From Acidobacteriota bacterium (GTDB lineage: Bacteria; Acidobacteriota; Terriglobia; Bryobacterales; Bryobacteraceae): a stretch of DNA of 64,000 nt. The translations under genes were made by a program, and so were the position numbers. Below, piece after piece: positions 15,313 to 23,613 of this stretch (position 1 is the first letter of the stretch; every line of letters begins with the position of its first letter). The DNA lies in NCBI GenBank assembly GCA_016213775.1, contig JACQZR010000146.1:1-64000 (forward strand). Direction: 5' to 3'. The notes below the pieces were generated by a model. It saw nothing but the letters and a program-made list of their open reading frames with translations, did not search any database and was not told the DNA's origin.

Positions 15313-17622
15313 ATGCGCCTTGTTCCAGCCCTAAGTCCACTACTACTCGCCCAGTTGTCCTTCGCACAGGTGATCGCCATCTACCCCGCTCCCACTTCAG
15401 TCGAGAGAGGGACAACCCGGCAATTCTCGAAATATGTGGCTGTGTCGCCTGATACCGCGACATGGTCGGTGAACGGAATCCCCGGTGGCAACAGCACCTA
15501 CGGGACCATCACATCCAACGGTCTGTACGCCGCTCCGGCGGTGATTCCGATGGACAACGTGGTGAAGGTGCGGCTCACCAGCACTCCGCAACCTTCGGTA
15601 TTCGGCGAATCTGTTGTCACCATCACTCAGCCGAAACCGTGGCTATGGTCCACCTATCCAAGTTCGTTTACCACGGGCACGGCGCGCTCCTTCAGTTTGA
15701 ATGGCAGTGGATTCATCCCCCAATCAGTTGTGCGCGTGAATGGCGTGCCGTGGCCCACCACATACGTCAATGGCACCACGCTGAAGACCATGGGCGATCT
15801 GCCAACGGCGGGTACCTTCCAAGTGACAGTGGCGCAGCCGGATCCAGGAGCGCTGGTCAGTTCCGCAGTGAACATAACGGTGAGTACCGCTCCGGCAACG
15901 CCGATTACCGTGACGGTCTCCCCATCGTCGACATCGTTGGCACTGACAGCCTCGGCGCAGTTCACCGCCTCTGTGGCGGGGACTTCCAACACCGCGGTGA
16001 CGTGGACCGCTTCTGCGGGAACAATTACCCAGGCCGGTCTTTATATAGCGCCGTCTACCATGCCCGCCAGTCCCACGGTGGTGGTGCGGGCGACGAGTGC
16101 CGCGGATACTTCCAAGTACGGGCAGGCTTCGATTACGCTGACATCGTCGGGTGGGGGAACAGGCGGCGGGACCCCTGGCAACAACGGCTCCGATCTGACA
16201 GCAGGACGGTTCCTGGAGCAGGCTGCGTTCGGACCTACTCCCGCCGAGATCGCCAACGTCAAGTCCCAAGGCATCAACGGCTGGTTGGACAACCAGTTCG
16301 CCATGCCGGAGACGGTGATCCCCATCCCCTCGCAGTCGGGCAACGTGCAATCGCAAACGCTGAACCGCCTCTCCACCGCTCCCGATCAACTGCGGCAGAA
16401 AATGGCCTGGGCCCTGGGGCAGATCATCGTCATCTCGATGAACAAGAACATCTACCCGAACGAGTACGTGCCCTACCTCCAGATCCTCTCCAGGAACGCG
16501 TTTGGCAACTACCGGACGCTGCTGGCCGATATCTCGATGAGTCCGCAGATGGGCAAGTATCTGGACATTGCCAACAGCATGAAAGCGGGCGTTGGGAGCG
16601 GCGCGAATGAGAACTATCCGCGCGAGCTGATGCAGCTCTTCACAATCGGGTTGTACCAGCTCAATCAGGACGGTTCGCAGAAGCTGGTGAACGGCCAGCC
16701 TGTGTCCACCTACACACAGAACGACGTGCGGCAAGTGGCCAACGCGCTGACGGGCTGGACCTATCCCACCGCGCCCGGCGGCAACATGAATATGAACAAC
16801 TGGGAGAATTTCTCGCAGCCGAGAATGGAGACACGGCAGGCGAATCATGACACCACGGCAAAGGCGTTCCTGGGATGCAATCTGCCGGCGAATCAGACGG
16901 TACAACAGGACATGGACGGCGTTCTCGACTGCGTGTTCAATCATCCCAACATCGCGCCGTTCGTAGCAACGAGGCTCATTCGAGCGATAGCGACCAGCAA
17001 TCCAACGCCGGGCTACATCCAGCGCGTTGCGGATGTCTTCGTCAACAACGGGGCGGGCGTCCGCGGCGACCTCAAGGCAGTGCTCAAAGCGATCCTCACC
17101 GATGCCGAAGCCCGCAACGACACCGCCACGGTGAACTCCGGCCGGCTCAAGGATCCGGTTTACTTCATCGTTTCCTTTGTGCGTACGATGGGCGGTTCAT
17201 TCCCGGCCACCACCCAGACTCCCTACATGTTTGTGCAAATGGGGCAGGCCATCAACAACCCGCCGTCCGTGTTCTACTACTACTCGCCGATGTACCGGCT
17301 CCCTCTCAATCCATCGCTCTATGGGCCGGAGTTCCAGATCTTTACGCCAACCGAATCCGTCGTGGAAGCGAACATGGTGTACCAGATGCTGACACAGCCG
17401 GGCAGCGACCCGAGCATCGATATCGCTCCGTTCACCGCCGTGGCTGGCAATACGCCGCAACTGCTCGACCTGCTGGATCAGCGCTTCTTCTACGGCCGCA
17501 TGGGAACGCAGATTCGCGGAGCGCTCGCCACCGCGATTGATGCCTCCTACGACAACACGCAACGCGTCCAGACCGCGATTTACCTCGCTGTTCTGTCCGG
17601 CCAATATCAGACCCAGTACTAA
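15313..17622 (+). CDS. Secreted DUF1800 domain protein with N-terminal Ig-like domains
   Basis: A 769-residue exported protein with a signal peptide over residues 1-19. About residues 20-290 form three immunoglobulin-like or IPT-like beta domains ('GSGFIPQSVVRVNGVPWPTT'), ending in a Gly-rich linker. The DUF1800 domain starts near 298 ('AGRFLEQAAFGPTPAEIANV') and runs to the C-terminus, with 'PRELMQLFTIGLYQLN' and 'ALTGWTYP' as family signatures. GAAGGAG precedes the ATG. DUF1800 genes almost always precede a DUF1501 gene, as here; the pair is abundant in Planctomycetes and Acidobacteria and its function is not established. Confidence 0.92.
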   Translation: MRLVPALSPLLLAQLSFAQVIAIYPAPTSVERGTTRQFSKYVAVSPDTATWSVNGIPGGNSTYGTITSNGLYAAPAVIPMDNVVKVRLTSTPQPSVFGESVVTITQPKPWLWSTYPSSFTTGTARSFSLNGSGFIPQSVVRVNGVPWPTTYVNGTTLKTMGDLPTAGTFQVTVAQPDPGALVSSAVNITVSTAPATPITVTVSPSSTSLALTASAQFTASVAGTSNTAVTWTASAGTITQAGLYIAPSTMPASPTVVVRATSAADTSKYGQASITLTSSGGGTGGGTPGNNGSDLTAGRFLEQAAFGPTPAEIANVKSQGINGWLDNQFAMPETVIPIPSQSGNVQSQTLNRLSTAPDQLRQKMAWALGQIIVISMNKNIYPNEYVPYLQILSRNAFGNYRTLLADISMSPQMGKYLDIANSMKAGVGSGANENYPRELMQLFTIGLYQLNQDGSQKLVNGQPVSTYTQNDVRQVANALTGWTYPTAPGGNMNMNNWENFSQPRMETRQANHDTTAKAFLGCNLPANQTVQQDMDGVLDCVFNHPNIAPFVATRLIRAIATSNPTPGYIQRVADVFVNNGAGVRGDLKAVLKAILTDAEARNDTATVNSGRLKDPVYFIVSFVRTMGGSFPATTQTPYMFVQMGQAINNPPSVFYYYSPMYRLPLNPSLYGPEFQIFTPTESVVEANMVYQMLTQPGSDPSIDIAPFTAVAGNTPQLLDLLDQRFFYGRMGTQIRGALATAIDASYDNTQRVQTAIYLAVLSGQYQTQY

Positions 17623-17640
17623 CCACAGAGGAACTCACTC

Positions 17641-18969
17641 ATGAATACCCGACGTAACTTTCTGAGAGCGGCCACTGTGGCCGGAATGGCGCGCTTTGGC
17701 GCGATCAATGCCCTCGCGCAGGCCGCCGACTATAAGGCGCTGGTCTGCATCTTCATGTTCGGCGGCAACGATGGGAACAACATGGTTGTCCCGCAAGCCA
17801 CCGCCGATTACAACGCCTACAAGGCGATCCGCGGGAATCTCGCGCTGCCGGGAACGGACGCCAAACTGCTCCCGGTTACCACCACGGGCGGCACTCCGTA
17901 CGCGCTGTCGGATGGCCTCCAATTGATCCACCCGTTCTGGGCGCAGGGCAAGCTCGCGGTTGTCGCCAATGTCGGCATGCTGGTGCAGCCCACCACGCGC
18001 CAACAGTTCACCACCAATGCCGTGCCGGTTCCCACTAACCTGTTCTCCCATTCGGATCAGACCGTGCAGATGCAGGCCGGAATCCCATCGAGTTCCGCGT
18101 CCACCGGTTGGGCGGGACGTGTTGCGGACGCGGTGAACGGCATGAACGCCGGCAAGAGTTTTCCGCCGTCGGTTTCCGTTTCCGGACCGGCGCTGTTCAC
18201 CAAAGGCAACGTGGTTCAGGCGGCGAGCCTCATCCCGGGCTTTAGCGCACAGCTCTACGGCTTCAACATCTGGCCGTCGTCCGCCGCTACCGCGCGCAAC
18301 ACCGCGCTCCAGCAGATCCTCACGTTCAACAGCGGTCTGACAATGGTGCAGGCCGCGGACAAGGTTCGCCAGGACGCGTTGACACTGAGCAACCTGTTAG
18401 CGAGCGCCGGTTCCGCCTCACCGCTCACGACGGCCTTCCCGGGCACCAGCATCGGGAATCAATTGAAGCAGGTGGCGCAGATTCTGCAACTCCGTCCGCA
18501 GATCGGCTTGAGCCGCCAGATCTTCTTTGCCTCGATTGGCGGATTCGACACCCATTCCTCGCAAGGCTGGCAGCACTGGGACCTGCTCAAGCAGGTTGCC
18601 GCCGCCATGCAGTCCTTCTATAACGCCACCGCGGAACTCGGGATGGCCGATAAGGTGACCACGTTCACCGAATCTGAGTTCGGCCGCACGCTCCAGCCGA
18701 GCGGATCAGGCAGCGATCACGGCTGGGGAAATCACCATCTCGTGCTCGGTGGAGCCGTGCGCGGCGGCAACCTGTACGGCCGCTTCCCAGTGATGGCCCT
18801 CGGTGGGCCGGACGATTCCAGTAATCGCGGAGCATGGATCCCCTCAACCTCCACCGATCAGTTCGGCGCAACTCTGGCGAAGTGGTTCGGGGTGGATGCG
18901 GCGGGCTTGAACACCTGCTTCCCGAATCTGCCGCAGTTCCCGGTGACGGATCTCGGCTTCATGGGTTGA
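17641..18969 (+). CDS. DUF1501 domain protein with Tat signal
   Basis: A 442-residue protein exported by the twin-arginine route: 'NTRRNFLRAATVAGMARFG' carries the RR motif. The remainder is the DUF1501 (sulfatase-like fold) domain, with 'FMFGGNDGNNMVVP' near the N-terminus and 'TFTESEFGRTLQPSGSGSDH' and 'GWGNHHLVLGGAVRG' near the C-terminus, where alkaline-phosphatase-superfamily metal ligands would lie. It starts 18 bp after the DUF1800 gene and surely shares its transcript. Use of Tat suggests folding with a metal before export. Confidence 0.92.
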   Translation: MNTRRNFLRAATVAGMARFGAINALAQAADYKALVCIFMFGGNDGNNMVVPQATADYNAYKAIRGNLALPGTDAKLLPVTTTGGTPYALSDGLQLIHPFWAQGKLAVVANVGMLVQPTTRQQFTTNAVPVPTNLFSHSDQTVQMQAGIPSSSASTGWAGRVADAVNGMNAGKSFPPSVSVSGPALFTKGNVVQAASLIPGFSAQLYGFNIWPSSAATARNTALQQILTFNSGLTMVQAADKVRQDALTLSNLLASAGSASPLTTAFPGTSIGNQLKQVAQILQLRPQIGLSRQIFFASIGGFDTHSSQGWQHWDLLKQVAAAMQSFYNATAELGMADKVTTFTESEFGRTLQPSGSGSDHGWGNHHLVLGGAVRGGNLYGRFPVMALGGPDDSSNRGAWIPSTSTDQFGATLAKWFGVDAAGLNTCFPNLPQFPVTDLGFMG

Positions 18970-18988
18970 TGGGGCTCCGTATGATGGC

Positions 18989-19231
18989 GTGGGCAGCGTA
19001 CTGAACCGCCACCACAAGGAGGATGGCGTTGTTGAGGCGATGGAGGACTTGAAAGCTGCGAAAACGAACTACACCCAGCGCAGCCTCGACCAAATGCTAA
19101 CCTGGCTGATTCTTGCGATTCATGACCTCATCGCCCATCCGCCGAGCGAGGAACTGAGGAGGGAACTGAACGCCGTCGTCCACGATTTTTACCGATGGGC
19201 TATGACTGGGGCGACCGGCTCACCCAACTAG
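18989..19231 (+). CDS. Small hypothetical protein upstream of a PIN toxin remnant
   Basis: An 80-residue, mostly helical protein ('RSLDQMLTWLILAIHDLIAH') with no family I recognise. It has a GTG start with a TATGAT only 3 nt before it. Its end overlaps a 41-codon antitoxin-like frame in another phase. It may be an accessory part of the toxin-antitoxin locus or an unrelated small gene. Confidence 0.4.
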   Translation: MGSVLNRHHKEDGVVEAMEDLKAAKTNYTQRSLDQMLTWLILAIHDLIAHPPSEELRRELNAVVHDFYRWAMTGATGSPN

Positions 19232-19320
19232 CCCACGAATATGAAGCAAGCGGTGGGAAGCTTCTCTCCCGAGATGAAATTCTGCGGGAAGTCGACGAGC
19301 GGCGGGGAGTAGCCGGGTAG
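19195..19320 (+). CDS. Small antitoxin-like protein paired with PIN toxin
   Basis: A 41-residue frame ending in 'LLSRDEILREVDERRGVAG'. This acidic, helical C-terminus is typical of short antitoxins encoded just before PIN toxins, where it wraps the toxin's active site. The stop is 8 bp before the toxin's GTG. The N-terminal DNA-binding half is absent or shortened, so the protein may be a trimmed antitoxin. No clear ribosome binding site is seen. Confidence 0.5.
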   Translation: MGYDWGDRLTQLAHEYEASGGKLLSRDEILREVDERRGVAG

Positions 19321-19328
19321 GCTAGCCT

Positions 19329-19747
19329 GTGGCCATACGTACATTTCTTGACGCGAATGTGCTCATCGAGGTTCACCGCGGCAAAGAAAAGAAGAGGTGC
19401 CTGGCAATCATCAACGATCGCCGTAGAATCTTTGTAGCCAGTCCTTTCCTTCAACTGGAAGTGATCCCAAAAGCCGTCTATTATCGCCAACAGCTTGAGA
19501 TCGAGTTCTATAAAACATACTTCGACAATGTGCGGATCTGGGTCAATGACCTTGAGGCCATCGTCAGTCTCGCTCGCCAGGAGTCCGAACGCTGTGGGCT
19601 GGCTGCCTTAGATGCCCTCATGTAGCCGCGGCTCACCTGGCCGAAGCTGAAGTCCTGTATACCTTGGAAGGTTCCACCAAGCCGATTCACCGCACATCAC
19701 TGGTGCGAGTCATCTTCGTGGATCCCGAAATCGACCCGTCAATCTAA
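19329..19747 (+). pseudogene. PIN-domain (VapC-type) toxin gene with a frameshift
   Basis: The first frame encodes 98 residues with the PIN start 'RTFLDANVLIEVHRG' (Asp8) and stops at 19625 right after 'CGLAALDALM'. One base further on, the reading continues as 'HVAAAHLAEAEVLYTLEGST' and ends at 19747, which restores the standard PIN motif 'LDALHVAAA' with its third acidic residue and the final strand ('VRVIFVDPEI'). A single missing base near 19620 explains both halves. The toxin ribonuclease is therefore probably inactive, unless this is a sequencing error. Confidence 0.85.
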
Positions 19748-19796
19748 CGCGAAGAGCTACACTGAGGCCATCCGGCCCATTTTCCCGGCTCAGACT

Positions 19797-21122
19797 ATGG
19801 ATGCACTTACACTTCATCGCCTCCACTTTGCTTTCACCATTACTTACCACTATTTGTTTCCGCAGCTCACCATGGGTCTTGCGCTGCTCATCCTGATTCT
19901 CAAGACCATCGCTCTGCGCACCTCCAACGATCATTACAACCAGGCGGCCCGCTTCTGGGCCAAAATCTTCGCCGTCAATTTCGCCATGGGGGTGGTCACC
20001 GGCATCCCGATGGAGTTCCAGTTCGGGACCAATTGGGCTCGATTTTCCAAGCTCGCCGGCGGGGTCATCGGCCAAACCCTCGCCATGGAAGGCGTATTCT
20101 CGTTCTTCCTGGAATCCAGTTTTCTTGGGCTCTTTCTCTTTGGGGAAAAGCGGCTCGGCCCCAAGGCGCACTGGGTCACCGGATTCCTTGTGTTCCTCGG
20201 TTCATGGCTATCGGGGTACTTCATCATCGCCACCGACGCCTGGATGCAGCACCCGGTGGGTTACGTGCGCGACGCCGCCGGCAATTTCCAACTCACCAGT
20301 TTTTCGGCCCTATTGCTGAACCCGTGGGTGGGATGGCAGTATCTGCACAACATGATCGGCTCGGTGATCACGGCTTGCGGTGTGATGGCGTCGATCGGCG
20401 CATTCTACCTGTTGCAGGATCAGCACCGCGAACACGCCAAAACATTTCTCCGCCTCGCTGTAATAACCGGCGCGGTGGCCTCGGTGTTGATGATCTTCCC
20501 CACCGGCGACGGTCAAGGGCAGAACATCGCGAAATACCAACCGGCGACGCTGGCCGCGATGGAAGGACTGTTCGATACCGAGCACGGCGCGCCGATTGCG
20601 ATTCTCGGCCAGCCGGATATGGAGAAACTGCGGTTGGACAACCCGTTGCTCATCCCTCGCGTGCTGAGTCTGCTCACCTATCAACGCTGGAACGCCGAGG
20701 TGAAGGGACTGAACGCATTCCATCGAGAGCAATGGCCCGACAACGTCCCGCTGCTCTATTACAGCTATCACGTGATGGTGGGGCTGGGCACGATTTTCGT
20801 GGCGGTGATGGGGTTGTCCGTGGCGCTGCTCTACACCGGACGGCTGTTCACAACCCGGACCTGGCTGTGGGTGTTAATGCTGATGCTGCCGTTCCCCTAC
20901 ATCGCCAACACCGCGGGGTGGATCACGGCGGAAGCGGGCCGCCAGCCGTGGGTGATCTACGGGCTGCTTCGCACCAGCGAAGGCGCGTCGATGAACGTGT
21001 CGGCGGGCAATACCCTGTTCACGCTCATCGGATTCATGGGGATGTACGCGCTGCTGAGTGTCCTCTTCCTCTTCCTGGCCGGACGTGAGATCGCTCACGG
21101 ACCGGAAGCCGGGCGCCCCTAA
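19797..21122 (+). CDS. cydA: Cytochrome bd ubiquinol oxidase subunit I
   Basis: A 441-residue inner-membrane subunit with about nine helices, carrying hemes b558, b595 and d. It oxidises quinol and reduces O2 with high affinity, without proton pumping. 'LHFAFTITYHYLFPQLTMGL' holds the N-terminal heme His, 'PMEFQFGTNW' the conserved segment of helix III, and 'EAGRQPWVIYGLLRT' the conserved GRQPW sequence of CydA. The Q-loop is short (about residues 250-320), so it belongs to the short-Q-loop class. cydB follows 12 bp later. Confidence 0.95.
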   Translation: MDALTLHRLHFAFTITYHYLFPQLTMGLALLILILKTIALRTSNDHYNQAARFWAKIFAVNFAMGVVTGIPMEFQFGTNWARFSKLAGGVIGQTLAMEGVFSFFLESSFLGLFLFGEKRLGPKAHWVTGFLVFLGSWLSGYFIIATDAWMQHPVGYVRDAAGNFQLTSFSALLLNPWVGWQYLHNMIGSVITACGVMASIGAFYLLQDQHREHAKTFLRLAVITGAVASVLMIFPTGDGQGQNIAKYQPATLAAMEGLFDTEHGAPIAILGQPDMEKLRLDNPLLIPRVLSLLTYQRWNAEVKGLNAFHREQWPDNVPLLYYSYHVMVGLGTIFVAVMGLSVALLYTGRLFTTRTWLWVLMLMLPFPYIANTAGWITAEAGRQPWVIYGLLRTSEGASMNVSAGNTLFTLIGFMGMYALLSVLFLFLAGREIAHGPEAGRP

Positions 21123-21134
21123 GGAGACTACATC

Positions 21135-22166
21135 ATGGAGACCATCTGGTTCTGTCTGGTTGCTTTGCTGCTGGCGGCGTATGCGGTCTTGGACGGGTTC
21201 GATCTGGGCGCGGGGATCATTCATATCGGGGTGGCGCGCAGCGATGCCGAACGTCAGTCGATTCTGCGAGCCATCGGTCCGTTTTGGGATGGCAACGAGG
21301 TATTCCTCCTGGCCGCCGGCGGCACTTTGTATGCGGCGTTCCCCACGTTATACGCTTCCTCGTTTAGCGGGTTCTATCTGCCGCTGATGATTGTGTTGTG
21401 GCTGCTGATTCTGCGCGGCATCGCCATCGAATTGCGGAGCCATTTGGACAACGGGCTTTGGCGGCAGCTTTGGGATGTAGTGTTCTGTTTCGCCAGCGGG
21501 CTGCTGGCCGTGTTTCTCGGGGCCGCGTTGGGCAACGTGATTCGCGGCGTGCCGTTGGACACCAACGCCGAGTTCTTTCTCCCGTTGTGGACCAACTTCG
21601 GAGTCCACGGCGAGGTGGGCATTCTCGACTGGTACACGATTGCCACGGGTCTGCTGGCCTTCTTCACGCTGACGATGCAAGGAAGCCTGTGGGTGGCGAT
21701 GAAGGCAACGGGCCCTGTGGAGTTGCGAGCGCGGCGAGTGGCGAGTATGGCTTTGGGCTTCACCGCATCGCTGACCGTGCTGGTCACCGCGGCGACGTGG
21801 AGCATCCAGCCGCAGGTGGCGCGCAATCTCGCCAACCACCCGTGGGGATATTTGTTCCCACTGCTCGCGATGGCGGGACTCGGCGGCGTGCTCCGGTTCC
21901 GGACGCGCAACGGTCTGGCGGCATTCGTGGCGTCGAGCCTGTTCATCGCCGCAATGCTGGCGAGCGCCGCGTTCGGCATCTATCCTTATGTACTGCCCTC
22001 GAATCAAACCCCGGGCCTGAGCCTCACGATTCACAACACCGCGGCGGGAGCATACGGTCTGTCCGGCGCGTTGTGGTGGTGGATTCCGGGAATGCTGCTG
22101 ACCGCAGGGTATTTCGCGTTTTTGTACCGCCATTTTCGCGGAAAGGTGCAGGCGGAGGAGCTATAA
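21135..22166 (+). CDS. cydB: Cytochrome bd ubiquinol oxidase subunit II
   Basis: A 343-residue membrane partner of CydA. The N-terminal 'ETIWFCLVALLLAAYAVLDG' with 'FDLGAGIIH' is the subunit's signature, followed by 'GPFWDGNEVFLLAAGGTLYA'. About eight to nine helices are visible. AAGGAG lies 9 nt before the ATG. No cydX or cydDC genes are adjacent. Together with cydA it gives a complete terminal oxidase for low oxygen. Confidence 0.95.
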   Translation: METIWFCLVALLLAAYAVLDGFDLGAGIIHIGVARSDAERQSILRAIGPFWDGNEVFLLAAGGTLYAAFPTLYASSFSGFYLPLMIVLWLLILRGIAIELRSHLDNGLWRQLWDVVFCFASGLLAVFLGAALGNVIRGVPLDTNAEFFLPLWTNFGVHGEVGILDWYTIATGLLAFFTLTMQGSLWVAMKATGPVELRARRVASMALGFTASLTVLVTAATWSIQPQVARNLANHPWGYLFPLLAMAGLGGVLRFRTRNGLAAFVASSLFIAAMLASAAFGIYPYVLPSNQTPGLSLTIHNTAAGAYGLSGALWWWIPGMLLTAGYFAFLYRHFRGKVQAEEL

Positions 22167-22167
22167 T
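22162..22167 (+). promoter_or_regulatory. Putative -10 element (TATAAT) overlapping the end of cydB
   Basis: TATAAT ends 6 nt before the GTG at 22174 and covers the last codons and stop of cydB. A GGAGGAG at 22153-22159 could instead act as a distant ribosome binding site on a read-through transcript. Confidence 0.4.
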
Positions 22168-22173
22168 CGAATC

Positions 22174-23613
22174 GTGCTCGGCCCGCATGTTCTCGTTGCG
22201 CTGGCGGTTTTGCCCGCCTTCCCTCAGGCGCAGCGTCCGATTGACCTGTACCATCCCGCCTCGGAATGGCAACCTTCTACGCAATTCGCGCCAGGCTCGA
22301 TCGTGAGTGCCCGTATAGGCTGTTCGCCTCCGCCGCAGGTGGTGGTTCGCAGTGGCGGAGTGGATTACACAGCAACGATAGCCAGGGAACCTTGCCAATA
22401 CCTGCTGCGGGTGCGTCTGCCGGAGAATCTCCCCTTGGGCGACGCCGCGGTCCTGATCAGCGCGGGAGGCATCAGCTACCGCACGGAAATCACGATCGTC
22501 CCGACGCGGTTCGGTTTCTTCTATGAAAGCCCGACGCTTGCGAATGGGCGCCGGATGGGGCTCACGCGTCCGGCGATTGCCGGTTCCATCATCACTCTGC
22601 GCGGCACCGGAATGGGCCGAGCGAAAGCGGATGACGTTCGTGCCTCAATTGAAGATCAGGTGCCCACCGTCGTGGCGGCCGGGCCTTCATCGGATCCAGG
22701 CGTCGATGAGTTCCGGTTGCGACTGCCCGCAACCTTGGCGTTCACCGGCTGCTACGTTCCACTGGAGGTCACCGTCGGCGGGGACCGTGTGGATGCGTTG
22801 AACCTCTCCATTGCGCAAACGAACCGCCCGTGCCGCCATCCGCTGGATCTTACGGACGAACAACTCGGAATTCTTGATGCAGGGCGGCCGCTACCCACAG
22901 GCATGATCGATACTGAGTCGCCAACCAGGTGGGCATTCTTCTCCGCCTACCCGGAGGCCGTTTCCTGGCTGGTGGGTCCCCAGCGCCGTCGCGCGCGCTA
23001 TCAATGTTGGATGAACACGGGTGAAGGCGCTTTCGCCCCGAGCGGCGGGCCGGACCTTGGACTCGACGCAGGCAAAGTATCTGTACTCAATCCGGCCGGC
23101 GAAACCGTTCCTCTCTACCCCGCTACGACGCCAGGCCCCTGGACTTTTCTGTTCTCCGGAGGCATCGATATTCCGTCCTTCGCCACCACCTTGCAGGTGC
23201 CCGCGATCCCTCAGTTGCTGGATTCGCCGTCGTTCCAGTATGGTGCGGATCAGGAGATCAGCCTCCGTTGGGACCCGACTCCCTACGACCCTCAGGATGA
23301 GCTCACCGTCACGATTGGCATCCCGGCGGTGGTCAAGGGTGTGCCGGGTGTGGCTATGTTTCCCTCGATGTCATGTATCGTGCCAGCGGGTGACGGCGTG
23401 CGCGCGATTCCCATCGGTGCATTGCTCCTGGCCGCACCTGAGCCGATTCGCGGTTCATGGCAGGCCATTCTCTATCTGACCGTTGCCCCCCGTTCCGGTG
23501 CAAACCCGACGTTCCGGTTCCGCTTGAGGAATGGAGTGGAGTCTTCCGGATATATCCGGCTCCCTGTAGTGTCCCAGACGTATACGATTCAGCTTCGCGA
23601 GGCATCGCAATGA
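22174..23613 (+). CDS. Secreted protein with TIGR03437-like domain, paralogue 1
   Basis: A 479-residue exported protein with a signal peptide over the first 19 residues. The segment from about residue 130 ('AGSIITLRGTGMGRAKADDV' and 'GVDEFRLRLPATLAFTGCYV') resembles the TIGR03437 beta-sandwich found many times in Solibacter relatives. Eight or so Cys residues suggest periplasmic disulfides. It shares a clear block with the next gene: 'HPLDLTDEQLGILDAGRPLP' here against 'HPLGLTNEQMQVLDRGGNIL' there. The role is unknown. The next gene's ATG overlaps its stop by 4 bp. Confidence 0.7.
   Translation: MLGPHVLVALAVLPAFPQAQRPIDLYHPASEWQPSTQFAPGSIVSARIGCSPPPQVVVRSGGVDYTATIAREPCQYLLRVRLPENLPLGDAAVLISAGGISYRTEITIVPTRFGFFYESPTLANGRRMGLTRPAIAGSIITLRGTGMGRAKADDVRASIEDQVPTVVAAGPSSDPGVDEFRLRLPATLAFTGCYVPLEVTVGGDRVDALNLSIAQTNRPCRHPLDLTDEQLGILDAGRPLPTGMIDTESPTRWAFFSAYPEAVSWLVGPQRRRARYQCWMNTGEGAFAPSGGPDLGLDAGKVSVLNPAGETVPLYPATTPGPWTFLFSGGIDIPSFATTLQVPAIPQLLDSPSFQYGADQEISLRWDPTPYDPQDELTVTIGIPAVVKGVPGVAMFPSMSCIVPAGDGVRAIPIGALLLAAPEPIRGSWQAILYLTVAPRSGANPTFRFRLRNGVESSGYIRLPVVSQTYTIQLREASQ

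Noticed and set aside
23457-23609. Earlier start for secreted paralogue 2
   Set aside because: It would overlap the upstream gene by 150 bp and place the signal peptide inside the protein; the ATGA overlap start is far better.
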